From positions 620,001-684,000 of the forward strand of contig NZ_JAUZQD010000002.1 of NCBI RefSeq assembly GCF_030709675.1: 64,000 nucleotides of DNA. Direction: 5' to 3'. The notes under the pieces were generated by a model. That model ran no database searches and was not told the DNA's origin. It saw only the letters and a list, made by a program, of their open reading frames with translations. Below are positions 1-7,978 of this stretch, piece by piece. How positions within the stretch are numbered: position 1 is the first letter of the stretch; every line of letters starts with the position of its first letter. Made by a program: the position numbers and the translations under genes. The stretch is from Symbioplanes lichenis. Lineage in GTDB: Bacteria > Actinomycetota > Actinomycetes > Mycobacteriales > Micromonosporaceae.

Positions 1-471
1 TGGAAGCCGGAGCTGGCCAAGGCCATCTTCACCGAGATGTGGAACCAGTACCAGAACGACATCAACGGCGTGCTCTCGGCCAACGACGGCATGGCCGCCG
101 CGGTCATCGACGTGCTGCGCGCCCGCGGCATGAACGGCAAGATCCCGGTGACCGGTCAGGACGCCTCGGTCGAGGGCCTGCAGAACATCCTCGCCGGCGA
201 CCAGTGCATGACGGTCTACAAGCCGATCAAGAAGGAGGCCGACGCGGCCGCCAAGCTCGCGATCGGCATCTTCAAGGGTGACCAGGTCAAGGCCGACCAG
301 CAGACCAAGGACGTCGAGTCGGGGGCCTACGTCGCCTCGGTGCTGCTGGACCCGATCCGGATCATGAAGAAGGACGTCAAGCTGGTCATCAACGACGGCT
401 TCGCCAAGAAGGACGAGGTCTGCGCGGGCACCTTCGCGAAGTACTGCCCGGCGGCCGGCATCACCAAGTAA
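1..471 (+). CDS. Sugar (xylose-type) ABC transporter substrate-binding protein, C-terminal part
   Basis: The gene is open at the left edge, so only the last 156 residues are seen. They form the second lobe of a periplasmic-binding-protein-I-type fold. The stretch VLSANDGMAAAVIDVLRARG and the later VTGQDAS followed by MTVYKP are characteristic of XylF/ChvE-like xylose or monosaccharide binding proteins. The product would be a lipid-anchored extracellular sugar receptor feeding a permease and ATPase. Neither partner follows it here; they should lie to the left or elsewhere. A strong hairpin directly after the stop ends the transcript. The family is clear, but the exact sugar is inference. Confidence 0.85.
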   Translation, partial: WKPELAKAIFTEMWNQYQNDINGVLSANDGMAAAVIDVLRARGMNGKIPVTGQDASVEGLQNILAGDQCMTVYKPIKKEADAAAKLAIGIFKGDQVKADQQTKDVESGAYVASVLLDPIRIMKKDVKLVINDGFAKKDEVCAGTFAKYCPAAGITK

Positions 472-490
472 CACCCAGCGCGCGCACGTC

Positions 491-532
491 ACACCCCGTC
501 CGGCCGGTGCCGGGCGGGGTGTCGCTGTTTCG
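491..532 (+). terminator. Rho-independent-type terminator
   Basis: Perfect 8-base arms ACACCCCG (491-498) and CGGGGTGT (515-522) enclose a G+C-rich loop and are followed by a short T-rich run. It lies 20 bases after the sugar-binding-protein stop and isolates the PBP gene from that transcript. Confidence 0.7.
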
Positions 533-604
533 ACGGAGATCACCGGGGTTGCGCGGGGGCGTTATCGTCCGCCGCGAACCCCCGATCCGATTTCCGAGGA
601 CCCC

Positions 605-2977
605 ATGCGTCTGCCCTCCCGCAAATTTCTCGTCAGCGCCTCGCTGCTGGTGCTCTGCGGCCTGCTCAGCGGCGTGATCGTGGCCGCCGCCGCCTTCCCC
701 GCCGCCGCGCTGTCCGGCCTCGCCGCCAAGGCCGGGAACGAGTCGTTCGACGAGCTGCCCAGCGAGCTCAAGGCCGCGAGCGCCCCGCAGTACAGCCGGC
801 TGCTCGCCGCGGACGGCAAGACCGAGATCACCAAGTTCTTCGACGAGTTCCGCCGGGACGTCGCGGCCAAGGACGTGCCGAAGGTGATGCTCGACGCGAT
901 CGTCGCCGCCGAGGACCACAACTTCTACCACCACCACGGCGTCGACCTCAAGGGCGTGGTCCGGGCCGCGGTCAGCAACAGCGGCGGCAACGACCAGCAG
1001 GGTGCCTCGACGCTGACGATGCAGTACGTGCGCATGACGCTGACCTACTCGGCGACGACGTGGCAGGGGGTGATCGACGCCACCGCCAAGACCAACCGGC
1101 GCAAGATCAACGAGATCAAGTACGCCATGGAGCTCGAGAAGCGGATGAGCAAGCAGGACATCCTCGTCGGCTATCTCAACACCGCGGACTTCGGCAACGG
1201 CGCGTTCGGCGTCTTCGCGGCCAGCCAGATCTACTTCGGCAAGCAGCCCAAGCAGCTCACCGTGGCCCAGGCGGCCCAGCTCGCGGGCATCGTGCGCGGC
1301 ACCTCGGACTACGACCCGACCACCGCCCAGGGCGCGAAGGCGCTGCAGGACCGCCGCGACTGGGTCGTCAAGAACATGCGCGACCTCAACATGATCACCG
1401 ACGCGCAGCAGGCCGAGGCGGTCAAGGTCAAGGTCAGCACGAAGGTCAAGCGGGCGGGGAACGGCTGCACGGCCGTGCGTACCAACTCGTGGGGCTTCTT
1501 CTGCGACTACTTCGTGCGCTGGTGGGACCAGCAGAAGGCCTTCGGCAAGACGACGTACGACCGGCAGCGCGCGCTCAAGGGCGGCGGTTACACGATCGTC
1601 GCGTCCATGGACGTCAAGGCCACGGCGGCCGCCCGCGCCAACATCGCGGGCAAGCTGAGCACCTCGCGGGCGGACGCGCTCGTGGTGGCCGCGGTCGAGC
1701 CGCGTACCGGCAAGGTGAAGGCGCTGGCCACCAACCGCAAGTACAAGCTCGACGACGGCACCAACAAGCCCTCCCCCGACCCCAGACGGAAGGCGGCCGG
1801 CGCGCGCGGCAGCTTCCCGAACACCACCAACCCGCTGATCACCGGCGGCGGGGACATCGTCGGCTACCAGGCCGGCTCGGTGTTCAAGATGTTCACCATG
1901 GTCGCGGCGCTGGAGAAGGGCTATCCGCTGCGCTACACGATCAACACGGAGTACCGCTACAAGTCGCCGACCTACCTCGACAGCGGCGCCCCGGCGGAGT
2001 GCGGCGGGCACTACTGCCCGGTCAACGCGGGCAAGTCGGAGAAGGGCCCGTACAACATGTGGACGGGCTTCGGCAGCTCGGTCAACACGTACTTCGTGCC
2101 GCTGGAGGAGCAGGTCGGCGCGGACAAGGTGGTCAAGGTCGCCCAGCGTTTCGGCGTCAAGTTCCGCGCCCCGGACGACCAGGAGCGGGCCACCAAGTAC
2201 GCCGACGAGTGGGGCGCCTTCACGCTGGGGGTGTCCGCGTCGACGCCGCTGGACATCGCCAACGCGTACGCGACGCTGGCCGCCGACGGCATGTACTGCG
2301 AACCGGTCCCGGTGCAGTCGATCACCAGCCTGGACGGCAAGAAGGTCAATGCCGGCCGGCCGCAGTGCAAGCGCGCCACCTCCGCCGACGTCGCCCGGGC
2401 GGCCATCGACGCCGCCCGCTGCCCGGTAGGCGACCAGGCGCAGCTGGGCTCGTGCGGCGGGCACACCACGGCCGGGGCGGCCCGCGGCGGCGTCGGCTAT
2501 CCGATCTTCGGCAAGACCGGCACCACCGACGGGGACAAGACCGCGTCGCTGGTGCTGAGCACCGCGCAGATGGCGGTGGCCGGCTATCTGGTGAACCCGG
2601 ACTACCCCAACCACCCGTACCGGATGGACCACAACGTCGTGAACCCGGTGGTCATCGACACCCTGCACGACATCATGAAGGGCAAGAAGCGCACCCAGTT
2701 CAAGACCCCGGGCGACGACGACATGGTCCAGGGCGAGCAGGTGTCCATCCCCGGCGTGAAGTGCACCAGCGTCGACGAGGCGACGAGCCGCGTCGAGGAC
2801 GCCGGCTTCAGCGTCACGACCGCCGCCGACCCGGTGCCCTCGGAGTGCCCCGCCGGTCAGGCCGCCGGCACGGTGCCGTCCGGCTCGACGGTCAAGGGCG
2901 GCTTCGTGTCGATCCAGGTCAGCTCGGGGCCGGCGGCGTCGCCGTCCACTCCCCCGTCGGGGCCGCCGGCGCGGTGA
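605..2977 (+). CDS. Bifunctional class A penicillin-binding protein with PASTA domain
   Basis: This 790-residue membrane-anchored enzyme would polymerise lipid II and cross-link peptidoglycan. After an N-terminal anchor (about residues 9-30) comes a GT51 glycosyltransferase domain with catalytic Glu103 in EDHNFYHHHG, then GASTLTMQ and a KQDILVGYLN motif. The transpeptidase domain has SVFK with nucleophile Ser425, SVN at about 492 and KTGT at about 637. A single PASTA domain follows (about 720-785), then a short Pro/Ser-rich tail. PASTA domains of this class bind muropeptides or beta-lactams. The start is supported by GAGGA just upstream. It resembles PonA-type enzymes of actinomycetes. The window shows no dedicated partner gene. 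Confidence 0.93.
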   Translation: MRLPSRKFLVSASLLVLCGLLSGVIVAAAAFPAAALSGLAAKAGNESFDELPSELKAASAPQYSRLLAADGKTEITKFFDEFRRDVAAKDVPKVMLDAIVAAEDHNFYHHHGVDLKGVVRAAVSNSGGNDQQGASTLTMQYVRMTLTYSATTWQGVIDATAKTNRRKINEIKYAMELEKRMSKQDILVGYLNTADFGNGAFGVFAASQIYFGKQPKQLTVAQAAQLAGIVRGTSDYDPTTAQGAKALQDRRDWVVKNMRDLNMITDAQQAEAVKVKVSTKVKRAGNGCTAVRTNSWGFFCDYFVRWWDQQKAFGKTTYDRQRALKGGGYTIVASMDVKATAAARANIAGKLSTSRADALVVAAVEPRTGKVKALATNRKYKLDDGTNKPSPDPRRKAAGARGSFPNTTNPLITGGGDIVGYQAGSVFKMFTMVAALEKGYPLRYTINTEYRYKSPTYLDSGAPAECGGHYCPVNAGKSEKGPYNMWTGFGSSVNTYFVPLEEQVGADKVVKVAQRFGVKFRAPDDQERATKYADEWGAFTLGVSASTPLDIANAYATLAADGMYCEPVPVQSITSLDGKKVNAGRPQCKRATSADVARAAIDAARCPVGDQAQLGSCGGHTTAGAARGGVGYPIFGKTGTTDGDKTASLVLSTAQMAVAGYLVNPDYPNHPYRMDHNVVNPVVIDTLHDIMKGKKRTQFKTPGDDDMVQGEQVSIPGVKCTSVDEATSRVEDAGFSVTTAADPVPSECPAGQAAGTVPSGSTVKGGFVSIQVSSGPAASPSTPPSGPPAR

Positions 2978-3058
2978 TCCCGCCGGAGCGCGGCGAGGCG
3001 GAAGCCGGGCCCGGTGCGGGCCGTCCTGATCCGCCAGACGTGCTCTAGGGTGCGGGGC

Positions 3059-4000
3059 ATGAAGCTGCTCCTGCCCGACAGCATCGATCTCGACCCCGGC
3101 CTGCCCGCCGGGGTCGAGGCGGTCACGTACGCGGTCGCCCGCCCGCTGCCCGAGGCGCACACCGACGCGGAGGCCCTGGTCGTGTGGGGCAACCCGGCGG
3201 ATCAGCTGGCCGACGCCGCCCGGCGGCTGCGGGGGCTGCGCTGGGTGCAGACGCTCGCGGCGGGACCGGACGCGGTGCTCGCGGCGGGCTTCGCCCCGGA
3301 GGTCGTGATCACCGGCGGCACCGGCCTGCACGACGTGACGGTCGCCGAGCACACCCTCGCCCTGGTGCTGGCCTGCGCCCGGCGCCTGCCCCAGCTGACC
3401 CGGGCCCAGGTGGGGCACCGGTGGGCGGCGGAATGGGGTGGCATCCAGCCGATCCACGAGCCGGGCAGCTTCCGTACGCTGCGCGGCGCGGAAGTGGTGA
3501 TCTGGGGCTTCGGCGGCATCGCGGCCACCCTCGCCCCGCATCTGACCGCCCTCGGCGCCCGCGTGACCGGCGTCGCCCGCACCGCCGGCGAGCGCCACGG
3601 CTGCCCGGTGGTGACCGCGGGCGACCTGGTGCGCGTCCTGCCCCGGACCGATGTCCTGATCATGATCCTGCCCGCCACCCCGGACACCGGGCGTGCCCTC
3701 GACGCCCGCGTCCTCGACCTGCTGCCCCCGCACGCCTGGCTGGTCAACGTGGGCCGCGGCTCGACCGTCGACGAGACCGCCCTGCTGGCCGCGCTGCGCG
3801 GGGGCCGCCTGGCCGGGGCGGCGCTGGACGTCGTCGCCACCGAGCCCCTGCCGCCGGACTCGCCCCTGTGGGACGAGCCGAACGTCCTCATCACCCCGCA
3901 CGCCGCCGGGGGCCGCCCGATCGGCGCCGCCGACCGCATCGCCACCAACCTGACCGCCCTGCTCGCCGGGAAGCCCCTGTCCCCCGTCGTCGCCCGCTGA
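3059..4000 (+). CDS. D-isomer-specific 2-hydroxyacid dehydrogenase family protein
   Basis: This 313-residue NAD(P)-dependent oxidoreductase has the lactate/glycerate/phosphoglycerate dehydrogenase fold. The nucleotide-binding loop VVIWGFGGIA sits at about 145. The catalytic Arg is in LVNVGRGS, the Glu in VATEPLP, and the His in ITPHAAG. The substrate cannot be told from the sequence. The ATG at 3059 was chosen because TAGGGT (3046-3051) lies seven bases before it, as for a leaderless transcript. An upstream GTG at 3014 would add 15 residues without family support. It stands alone. Confidence 0.88.
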   Translation: MKLLLPDSIDLDPGLPAGVEAVTYAVARPLPEAHTDAEALVVWGNPADQLADAARRLRGLRWVQTLAAGPDAVLAAGFAPEVVITGGTGLHDVTVAEHTLALVLACARRLPQLTRAQVGHRWAAEWGGIQPIHEPGSFRTLRGAEVVIWGFGGIAATLAPHLTALGARVTGVARTAGERHGCPVVTAGDLVRVLPRTDVLIMILPATPDTGRALDARVLDLLPPHAWLVNVGRGSTVDETALLAALRGGRLAGAALDVVATEPLPPDSPLWDEPNVLITPHAAGGRPIGAADRIATNLTALLAGKPLSPVVAR

Positions 4001-4047
4001 ATTCCCGCCAGTGGAATCCCCGCCAGCCTGGGTGCGCGAGACCTAGG

Positions 4048-4551
4048 CTCGGGCCCACCCCGGCCCAGGTCGCCGACGACCTGCTCACGGTCGTCGCCCA
4101 GAACCGCGCCGCGGAGAATCTCCTGGGCATCTGGGCCGGCCGCCCCGGCTACCAGTCCAACGTCACGTGGCAATGGTTCGCCAACCCGGCCTCCCGCGAC
4201 AGCAACGACCCGGCCGAGCACGACCGCATCGGCCGCGCCTACGCCGCCGACCTGCGCGCCGGCGTCGCCCACCGCTCCCCGTCCGACCGCTTCGCCCGCG
4301 GCCTGGTCGACGACCTGCTCCAGCGCAGCCCCGAGTTCGCCGCCCTGTGGGCCGAGCAGCACGTCGCCGCCCTCGCCTCCGCCCCCAAGCTCATCCGCCA
4401 CCCGGCCGTCGGCGAGCTCGACCTGCAGTGCGACGTCGTCCTGAGCCCCGCCACCGGCCACCGCCTCGTCCTCTTCCGCCCCCGGCCCGGCTCCGACGCC
4501 CACGACCAGCTCGCCTTCCTCGACGTCCTCGGCAACCAGGAGTTCGCCTGA
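4048..4551 (+). pseudogene. MmyB-like ligand-binding domain lacking its HTH half (regulator remnant)
   Basis: The frame encodes the C-terminal half of an XRE/MmyB-type regulator: VVAQNRAAENLLG, WQWFANPASRD, a block containing SPEFAALWAEQHV, then HPAVGELDL and HRLVLFRPRPGS. In intact relatives this domain follows an N-terminal helix-turn-helix of roughly 80-100 residues. Here no HTH is present. The frame has no ATG, GTG or TTG between the stop of the preceding dehydrogenase gene and the conserved region. A TAGGCT hexamer at about 4042 resembles the -10 elements elsewhere in the window. This suggests that promoter and ligand domain survive while the DNA-binding part was deleted. Translation from a CTG at 4081 cannot be excluded. 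Confidence 0.6.
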
Positions 4552-4563
4552 CCCTCCCCACCC

Positions 4564-4650
4564 CGGCCGGCCTCCCGGCGCCCGAGCCCCCACGCTGCGC
4601 GCGCCGGCCTTGGGGCGACAGGGCGGCCGGCCTCCCGGCGCCCGAGCCCC
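4564..4650. repeat. 27-base direct repeat, 60-base period
   Basis: Positions 4564-4590 and 4624-4650 are identical over 27 bases and exactly 60 bases apart. They lie in the non-coding interval (4552-4792) between the regulator remnant and the NTF2-like gene. No other feature is visible there. Confidence 0.85.
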
Positions 4651-4792
4651 GGTGCGACCGGCTGACCAGCCCCGGCGTCCGAAAGCGCCTCCCCCGGCGA
4701 GGTCATGAGCCTGCTCGGTCGCACCCGACGGCCGGGCAGCCCGAACCACGCACTCCGCCTCGCTGCCGCCGCGACCGAGGGTGCGGTGGCGC

Positions 4793-5155
4793 TCAAACGT
4801 TGCCGAACGGGCTGAACTGCATCCCGGCGAGTCGCCAGCCGGCGGCCTGCTCGATCCACGTCTGGCTGACCCGGGTGGTCGACGCCATCTCCTGCCCGCG
4901 CCAGACGGAGCTGCTGCGCTGCACGTAACGGACGATCGCCGCGCGGTCGTAGCCGGTCACTTCGACGTCGCTGCTGCGCAGGCTGGTGTAGGCGAAGTCG
5001 CCGAACTTGCCGAGCCACTGGGCCTTGTCCAGCATGGATCCCTGGTCGCCGATGGATCGGAAGTCGTCGGCCGGCAAGGCTCGCAGGGCGGTGGTGTCGG
5101 CGCGGCGCTCGGCCTCGATGAAGGCCTGCTGGAGTTCGTGGACATCGGAGGTCAT
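4793..5155 (-). CDS. SnoaL/NTF2-like domain protein (DUF4440 type)
   Basis: This small soluble protein of 120 residues has the alpha+beta cone layout of NTF2-like proteins. A first helix (HELQQAFIEAERRADTTALRALP) is followed by FRSIGDQGSML and strands ending in WRLAGMQFSPFGNV. Such proteins often bind small ligands or act as isomerase-like enzymes; no specific role can be assigned. The ATG at 5155 was chosen over a longer frame because the longer one would overlap the start of the divergent amidohydrolase gene and adds a Pro/Ser-rich non-conserved tail. Confidence 0.7.
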   Translation of the reverse strand: MTSDVHELQQAFIEAERRADTTALRALPADDFRSIGDQGSMLDKAQWLGKFGDFAYTSLRSSDVEVTGYDRAAIVRYVQRSSSVWRGQEMASTTRVSQTWIEQAAGWRLAGMQFSPFGNV

Positions 5156-5247
5156 GAGGAGAGTGTGACTGCCCGCGGTGCTCGCGGGTTCGTCATCGGC
5201 CGGGCGCGAGGGCGGCCCGGCGGGCTGATCGGGCGTAGGTTCGGGCG

Positions 5248-6426
5248 ATGAGCGCAACCCTGTATCGCGAGGCCGCCCTCACCGATGCCCGCTCGGACCG
5301 GCTGCGGGTCCCGGTCAGTGTGCTGGTCGAGGACGGGCGGATCAGCCGGATCCGGCCGGCCGGGGACGAGGGCGAGCTGCCCCGGGACTGCGAGATCGTC
5401 GAGGCCGGCGGGACGACGATCGTGCCCGGGCTGGTCGACGGGCACAACCATGTGACGTTGCCGGGCGGGTCGCACTGGATCGCGGACGGGGAGCGGCCGA
5501 CCGAGTGGCTGCTGGAGGCGGCCGAGCACAACGGGGAGTTGCTGCACCGGGCGGGCGTGCGGTGGATCCGGGACGTCGGGGCGGTGCGGCGGCGCGACGG
5601 GGATCGGGAGCGGGCGCTCAGCCTCGGGGTGCGGGAGCGGTGGCGGGGGCGCCGGGACCGGCCGGTCATCCGGGCTGCGGGCACGTGGCTGACCGCCTCG
5701 ACGACGTTGCCGCCGGGGCTGGCGGTCGAGGCCGGCGACGCCGACGCGCTGGTCGCGGCCGCGCTCGGGCAGCTCGACGACGGGGCCGATCTGGTCAAGC
5801 TCTATCTCGACGGGCCGGACAAGGACGTGGCGCCGTGGACGCCTTCGGAGGTGCGGCGGGTGGTGGACGCGGTGCACGCGCGGGGGGCCACGGTGACGGC
5901 GCATGCCACGGGGCTGGCCAACACCGCGGCGGCCGCGGCGGGCAGGGTGGACTGCATCGAGCACGGGTTCGAGCTGGACGCCGACGTCGCCGCCGCGATG
6001 GCCGCGCACGGGACGCGGCTGGTGACCACGATGGCCGTACTCAAGTCGTGGTTGTCGTTCGGCACGACCACCACGCTGGAGCGGTTCACGGGCGAGGCGA
6101 ACCGGACGCGCATCCGGGACCGCCTGGAGCGGGCCAAGGAGAGCGCCCGGCTCGCGCACGCGGCGGGGGTGCGCATGGCCGGGGGTACGGACGCCGGCGG
6201 CGGCTCGGTCCGCGCGAACCACCTGCCCTGGGAGGTCGAGACGCTGGTCGAGGCCGGTCTGCAGCCGTGGGAGGCGCTCGCCTGTGTCACGTGGCGCGGC
6301 GGCGAGCTGCTCGGCGAGCCGGACGCCGGGGTGCTGCGCGAAGGCGGCCCGGCCGGCTTCTTCCTGGTTCACGGCGACCCGACCGTCGACCCGAGCGCCC
6401 TGTGGCGGGTGTGGCGCGTCGCCTGA
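5248..6426 (+). CDS. Metal-dependent amidohydrolase (imidazolonepropionase-like)
   Basis: This 392-residue TIM-barrel hydrolase of the amidohydrolase superfamily retains all metal ligands: HNH at 66-68 in LVDGHNHV, the carboxylatable Lys in ADLVKLYLDG, His in VTAHATG, His in CIEHGFEL, and Asp in GTDAGGG. The C-terminus is trimmed compared with relatives but still shows the closing beta-sandwich strand. The natural substrate is unknown; prolidase-like or cyclic amide hydrolysis is typical. TAGGTT (5236-5241) six bases before the ATG suggests a leaderless mRNA. The divergent NTF2-like gene may share the control region. Confidence 0.85.
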   Translation: MSATLYREAALTDARSDRLRVPVSVLVEDGRISRIRPAGDEGELPRDCEIVEAGGTTIVPGLVDGHNHVTLPGGSHWIADGERPTEWLLEAAEHNGELLHRAGVRWIRDVGAVRRRDGDRERALSLGVRERWRGRRDRPVIRAAGTWLTASTTLPPGLAVEAGDADALVAAALGQLDDGADLVKLYLDGPDKDVAPWTPSEVRRVVDAVHARGATVTAHATGLANTAAAAAGRVDCIEHGFELDADVAAAMAAHGTRLVTTMAVLKSWLSFGTTTTLERFTGEANRTRIRDRLERAKESARLAHAAGVRMAGGTDAGGGSVRANHLPWEVETLVEAGLQPWEALACVTWRGGELLGEPDAGVLREGGPAGFFLVHGDPTVDPSALWRVWRVA

Positions 6427-6436
6427 TCGACAACGC

Positions 6437-7237
6437 TCAGGAAAAAGCGAAGAACGACGCGACCAGGTCGGCCGTACTGATGTCCTGATTGGTCCTGCCC
6501 ATGACACCCGGCGCCTTGGCCGGTCCCGGGATGGTGTGCCCGCCGCCGTGCACCGTGTAGAGGGTGACCGGCGGGTGCCCGTCCTGCCGGTAGTCGGTGC
6601 GCTCGACCGACGTGGCACCGGCGGCGGGCAGGGCCGTGGTGACCGGCGGCGCGGTGATGCCGTTGCGCGCCGCGAAGTGGTCCGCCGTCGCCGGGGCGGA
6701 CAGGGCCCGGCCGCCGACCTTGAACGCCTTGCGGGCCCACCAGCGGAACTCGCCGCCCTCGTACCTGCTGATGGGGTCCTTGGTCCCGTGGATCAGCAGG
6801 ACCGGCCGCGGGACCACCGGCGTCTCGGGCCCGAGGAAGTTCGAAGGCGCCGGCATGGTCGCCGCGATCACGGCGCCCCCGGCGATCAGCTCCGGCGCCT
6901 CGTGCAGCAGGCGCATCACCATCTGGCCGCCGTTGGAGTAGCCCACCGCATAGACCCGCGAACGGTCGATCTTGTGGCTGCCGGCCAGCGTGTCGATCAG
7001 CTCGCGGGTGAACCCGACGTCGTCGATGTTGTCGCGGCGGGCCGGGAAGGAGCTCTCGCGCCGCGCGTCGTTCCAGTTGCCCTTGTGGCCGTCGGGATAG
7101 ACCACCAGGGCGCCGAGGGCGTCGTAGGCCCGGCCGGTGAACTCCCGGTGCCTGCCCCCGGTCTGCTTGGAGCCGTGGAAGACGATGAGCAGCGGCCCGC
7201 CGCCCTCGCCCACGATCTCGTACGTCCTGTCGCGCAT
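6437..7237 (-). CDS. Polyhydroxybutyrate depolymerase-family esterase (LpqC-like)
   Basis: This 266-residue alpha/beta hydrolase has an oxyanion region LLIVFHGSKQTG, the nucleophile Ser101 in GYSNGG, Asp in LLIHGTKDP, and His in VHGGGHTIPG. It matches the esterase/PHB depolymerase (LpqC/feruloyl esterase) group. No signal peptide is visible with this start, so it is probably cytoplasmic. The ATG at 7237 is preceded by GAGGAG at proper spacing. It is divergent from a TetR gene and shares a palindromic operator with it, so repression by that TetR is likely. The true ester substrate is unknown. Confidence 0.85.
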   Translation of the reverse strand: MRDRTYEIVGEGGGPLLIVFHGSKQTGGRHREFTGRAYDALGALVVYPDGHKGNWNDARRESSFPARRDNIDDVGFTRELIDTLAGSHKIDRSRVYAVGYSNGGQMVMRLLHEAPELIAGGAVIAATMPAPSNFLGPETPVVPRPVLLIHGTKDPISRYEGGEFRWWARKAFKVGGRALSAPATADHFAARNGITAPPVTTALPAAGATSVERTDYRQDGHPPVTLYTVHGGGHTIPGPAKAPGVMGRTNQDISTADLVASFFAFS

Positions 7238-7260
7238 GGCGGCTCCTCGAAGGGGATAGG

Positions 7261-7301
7261 TCATCCGCTTCAAGCTAGCAGAAGCGGATGAGCTATCCGC
7301 T
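7261..7301. promoter_or_regulatory. Triple half-site operator between esterase and TetR genes
   Basis: Perfect 10-base arms TCATCCGCTT (7261-7270) and AAGCGGATGA (7282-7291) form one dyad. The right arm also pairs with ATCCGCT (7295-7301) in a second dyad with 7-base arms. The element abuts the TetR -10 hexamer (7301-7306) and the esterase ribosome-binding region. This is what an autoregulating TetR operator should look like. Confidence 0.75.
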
Positions 7302-7312
7302 AAGCTGTGGGC

Positions 7313-7978
7313 ATGACCACTGCCCCGCTGCGCAAGGACGCCGCCCGCAACTGGCAGCGCATCCTCGAGGTGGGCCGGTGCCTCGTCGACGCCGGGCTGC
7401 CGATCCAGCTCAACGAGGTCGCCCGGGCCGCGGAGGTCGGCGTGGCGACGGTCTACCGGCGCTTCCCGACGCCGGAGGCGCTGCTGGAGACGCTGGCCGC
7501 GCCCGGGCTGGAGGCGCAGGTCCGGCAGGCCGAGCTGGCCCTGGCCAGCGACGACCCGTGGCTCGCGCTGCGCGACTTCCTGCACGCGGGCCTGGAGGTG
7601 CAAGTCACCGATGCCGCCGTGGCGACGGCCCTGGCGGCGGCGGAGCCCGCCCTGCCGTCCACCCGGGAGCTACGGGAGCGGCTCGTCGCGGTCTTCGGGC
7701 AGCTGCTCGAGCGGGCGCGGGCGGCCGGCGCGACCGATCCGGCCGTGACGACCGCCGACCTGACCCCGCTGATGTGCGGGGTGGCCTTCGCGGCCCGGGT
7801 GCACCCGGCCGCTGACGCCGCCGAGCGGGCCGCGACCGCCCACCGCTATCTCGACGTGCTGCTCGACGGCGTGCGCACCCGGCCGGTCAGCCCGGCAGCG
7901 ACCGCGACAGCCGGTCGCGCAGCACGCGCCCGAGCGGCCGCTCCACGAAGCGGTGCAGCAGCCACGCCGCCCCGGTGA
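7313..7978 (+). CDS. TetR family transcriptional regulator
   Basis: This protein has 221 residues. The N-terminal HTH runs over about residues 15-60, with LNEVARAAEVGVATVYRRFP as the recognition-helix signature. The C-terminal all-alpha ligand/dimer domain includes the actinobacterial block DLTPLMCGVAFAARVHP. It probably represses itself and the divergent esterase through the 7261-7301 dyads. The ATG at 7313 lies six bases after TAAGCT, consistent with a leaderless transcript; the GTG at 7307 is the alternative. The Ala/Arg-rich last 30 residues overlap the end of the convergent acyltransferase gene by 92 bases. Confidence 0.88.
   Translation: MTTAPLRKDAARNWQRILEVGRCLVDAGLPIQLNEVARAAEVGVATVYRRFPTPEALLETLAAPGLEAQVRQAELALASDDPWLALRDFLHAGLEVQVTDAAVATALAAAEPALPSTRELRERLVAVFGQLLERARAAGATDPAVTTADLTPLMCGVAFAARVHPAADAAERAATAHRYLDVLLDGVRTRPVSPAATATAGRAARARAAAPRSGAAATPPR

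Noticed and set aside
461..3901. Long uninterrupted minus-strand frame opposite the PBP and dehydrogenase genes
   Set aside because: Its product is Arg/Gly/Val-rich low-complexity sequence without motifs; such antisense frames are usual in very G+C-rich DNA.
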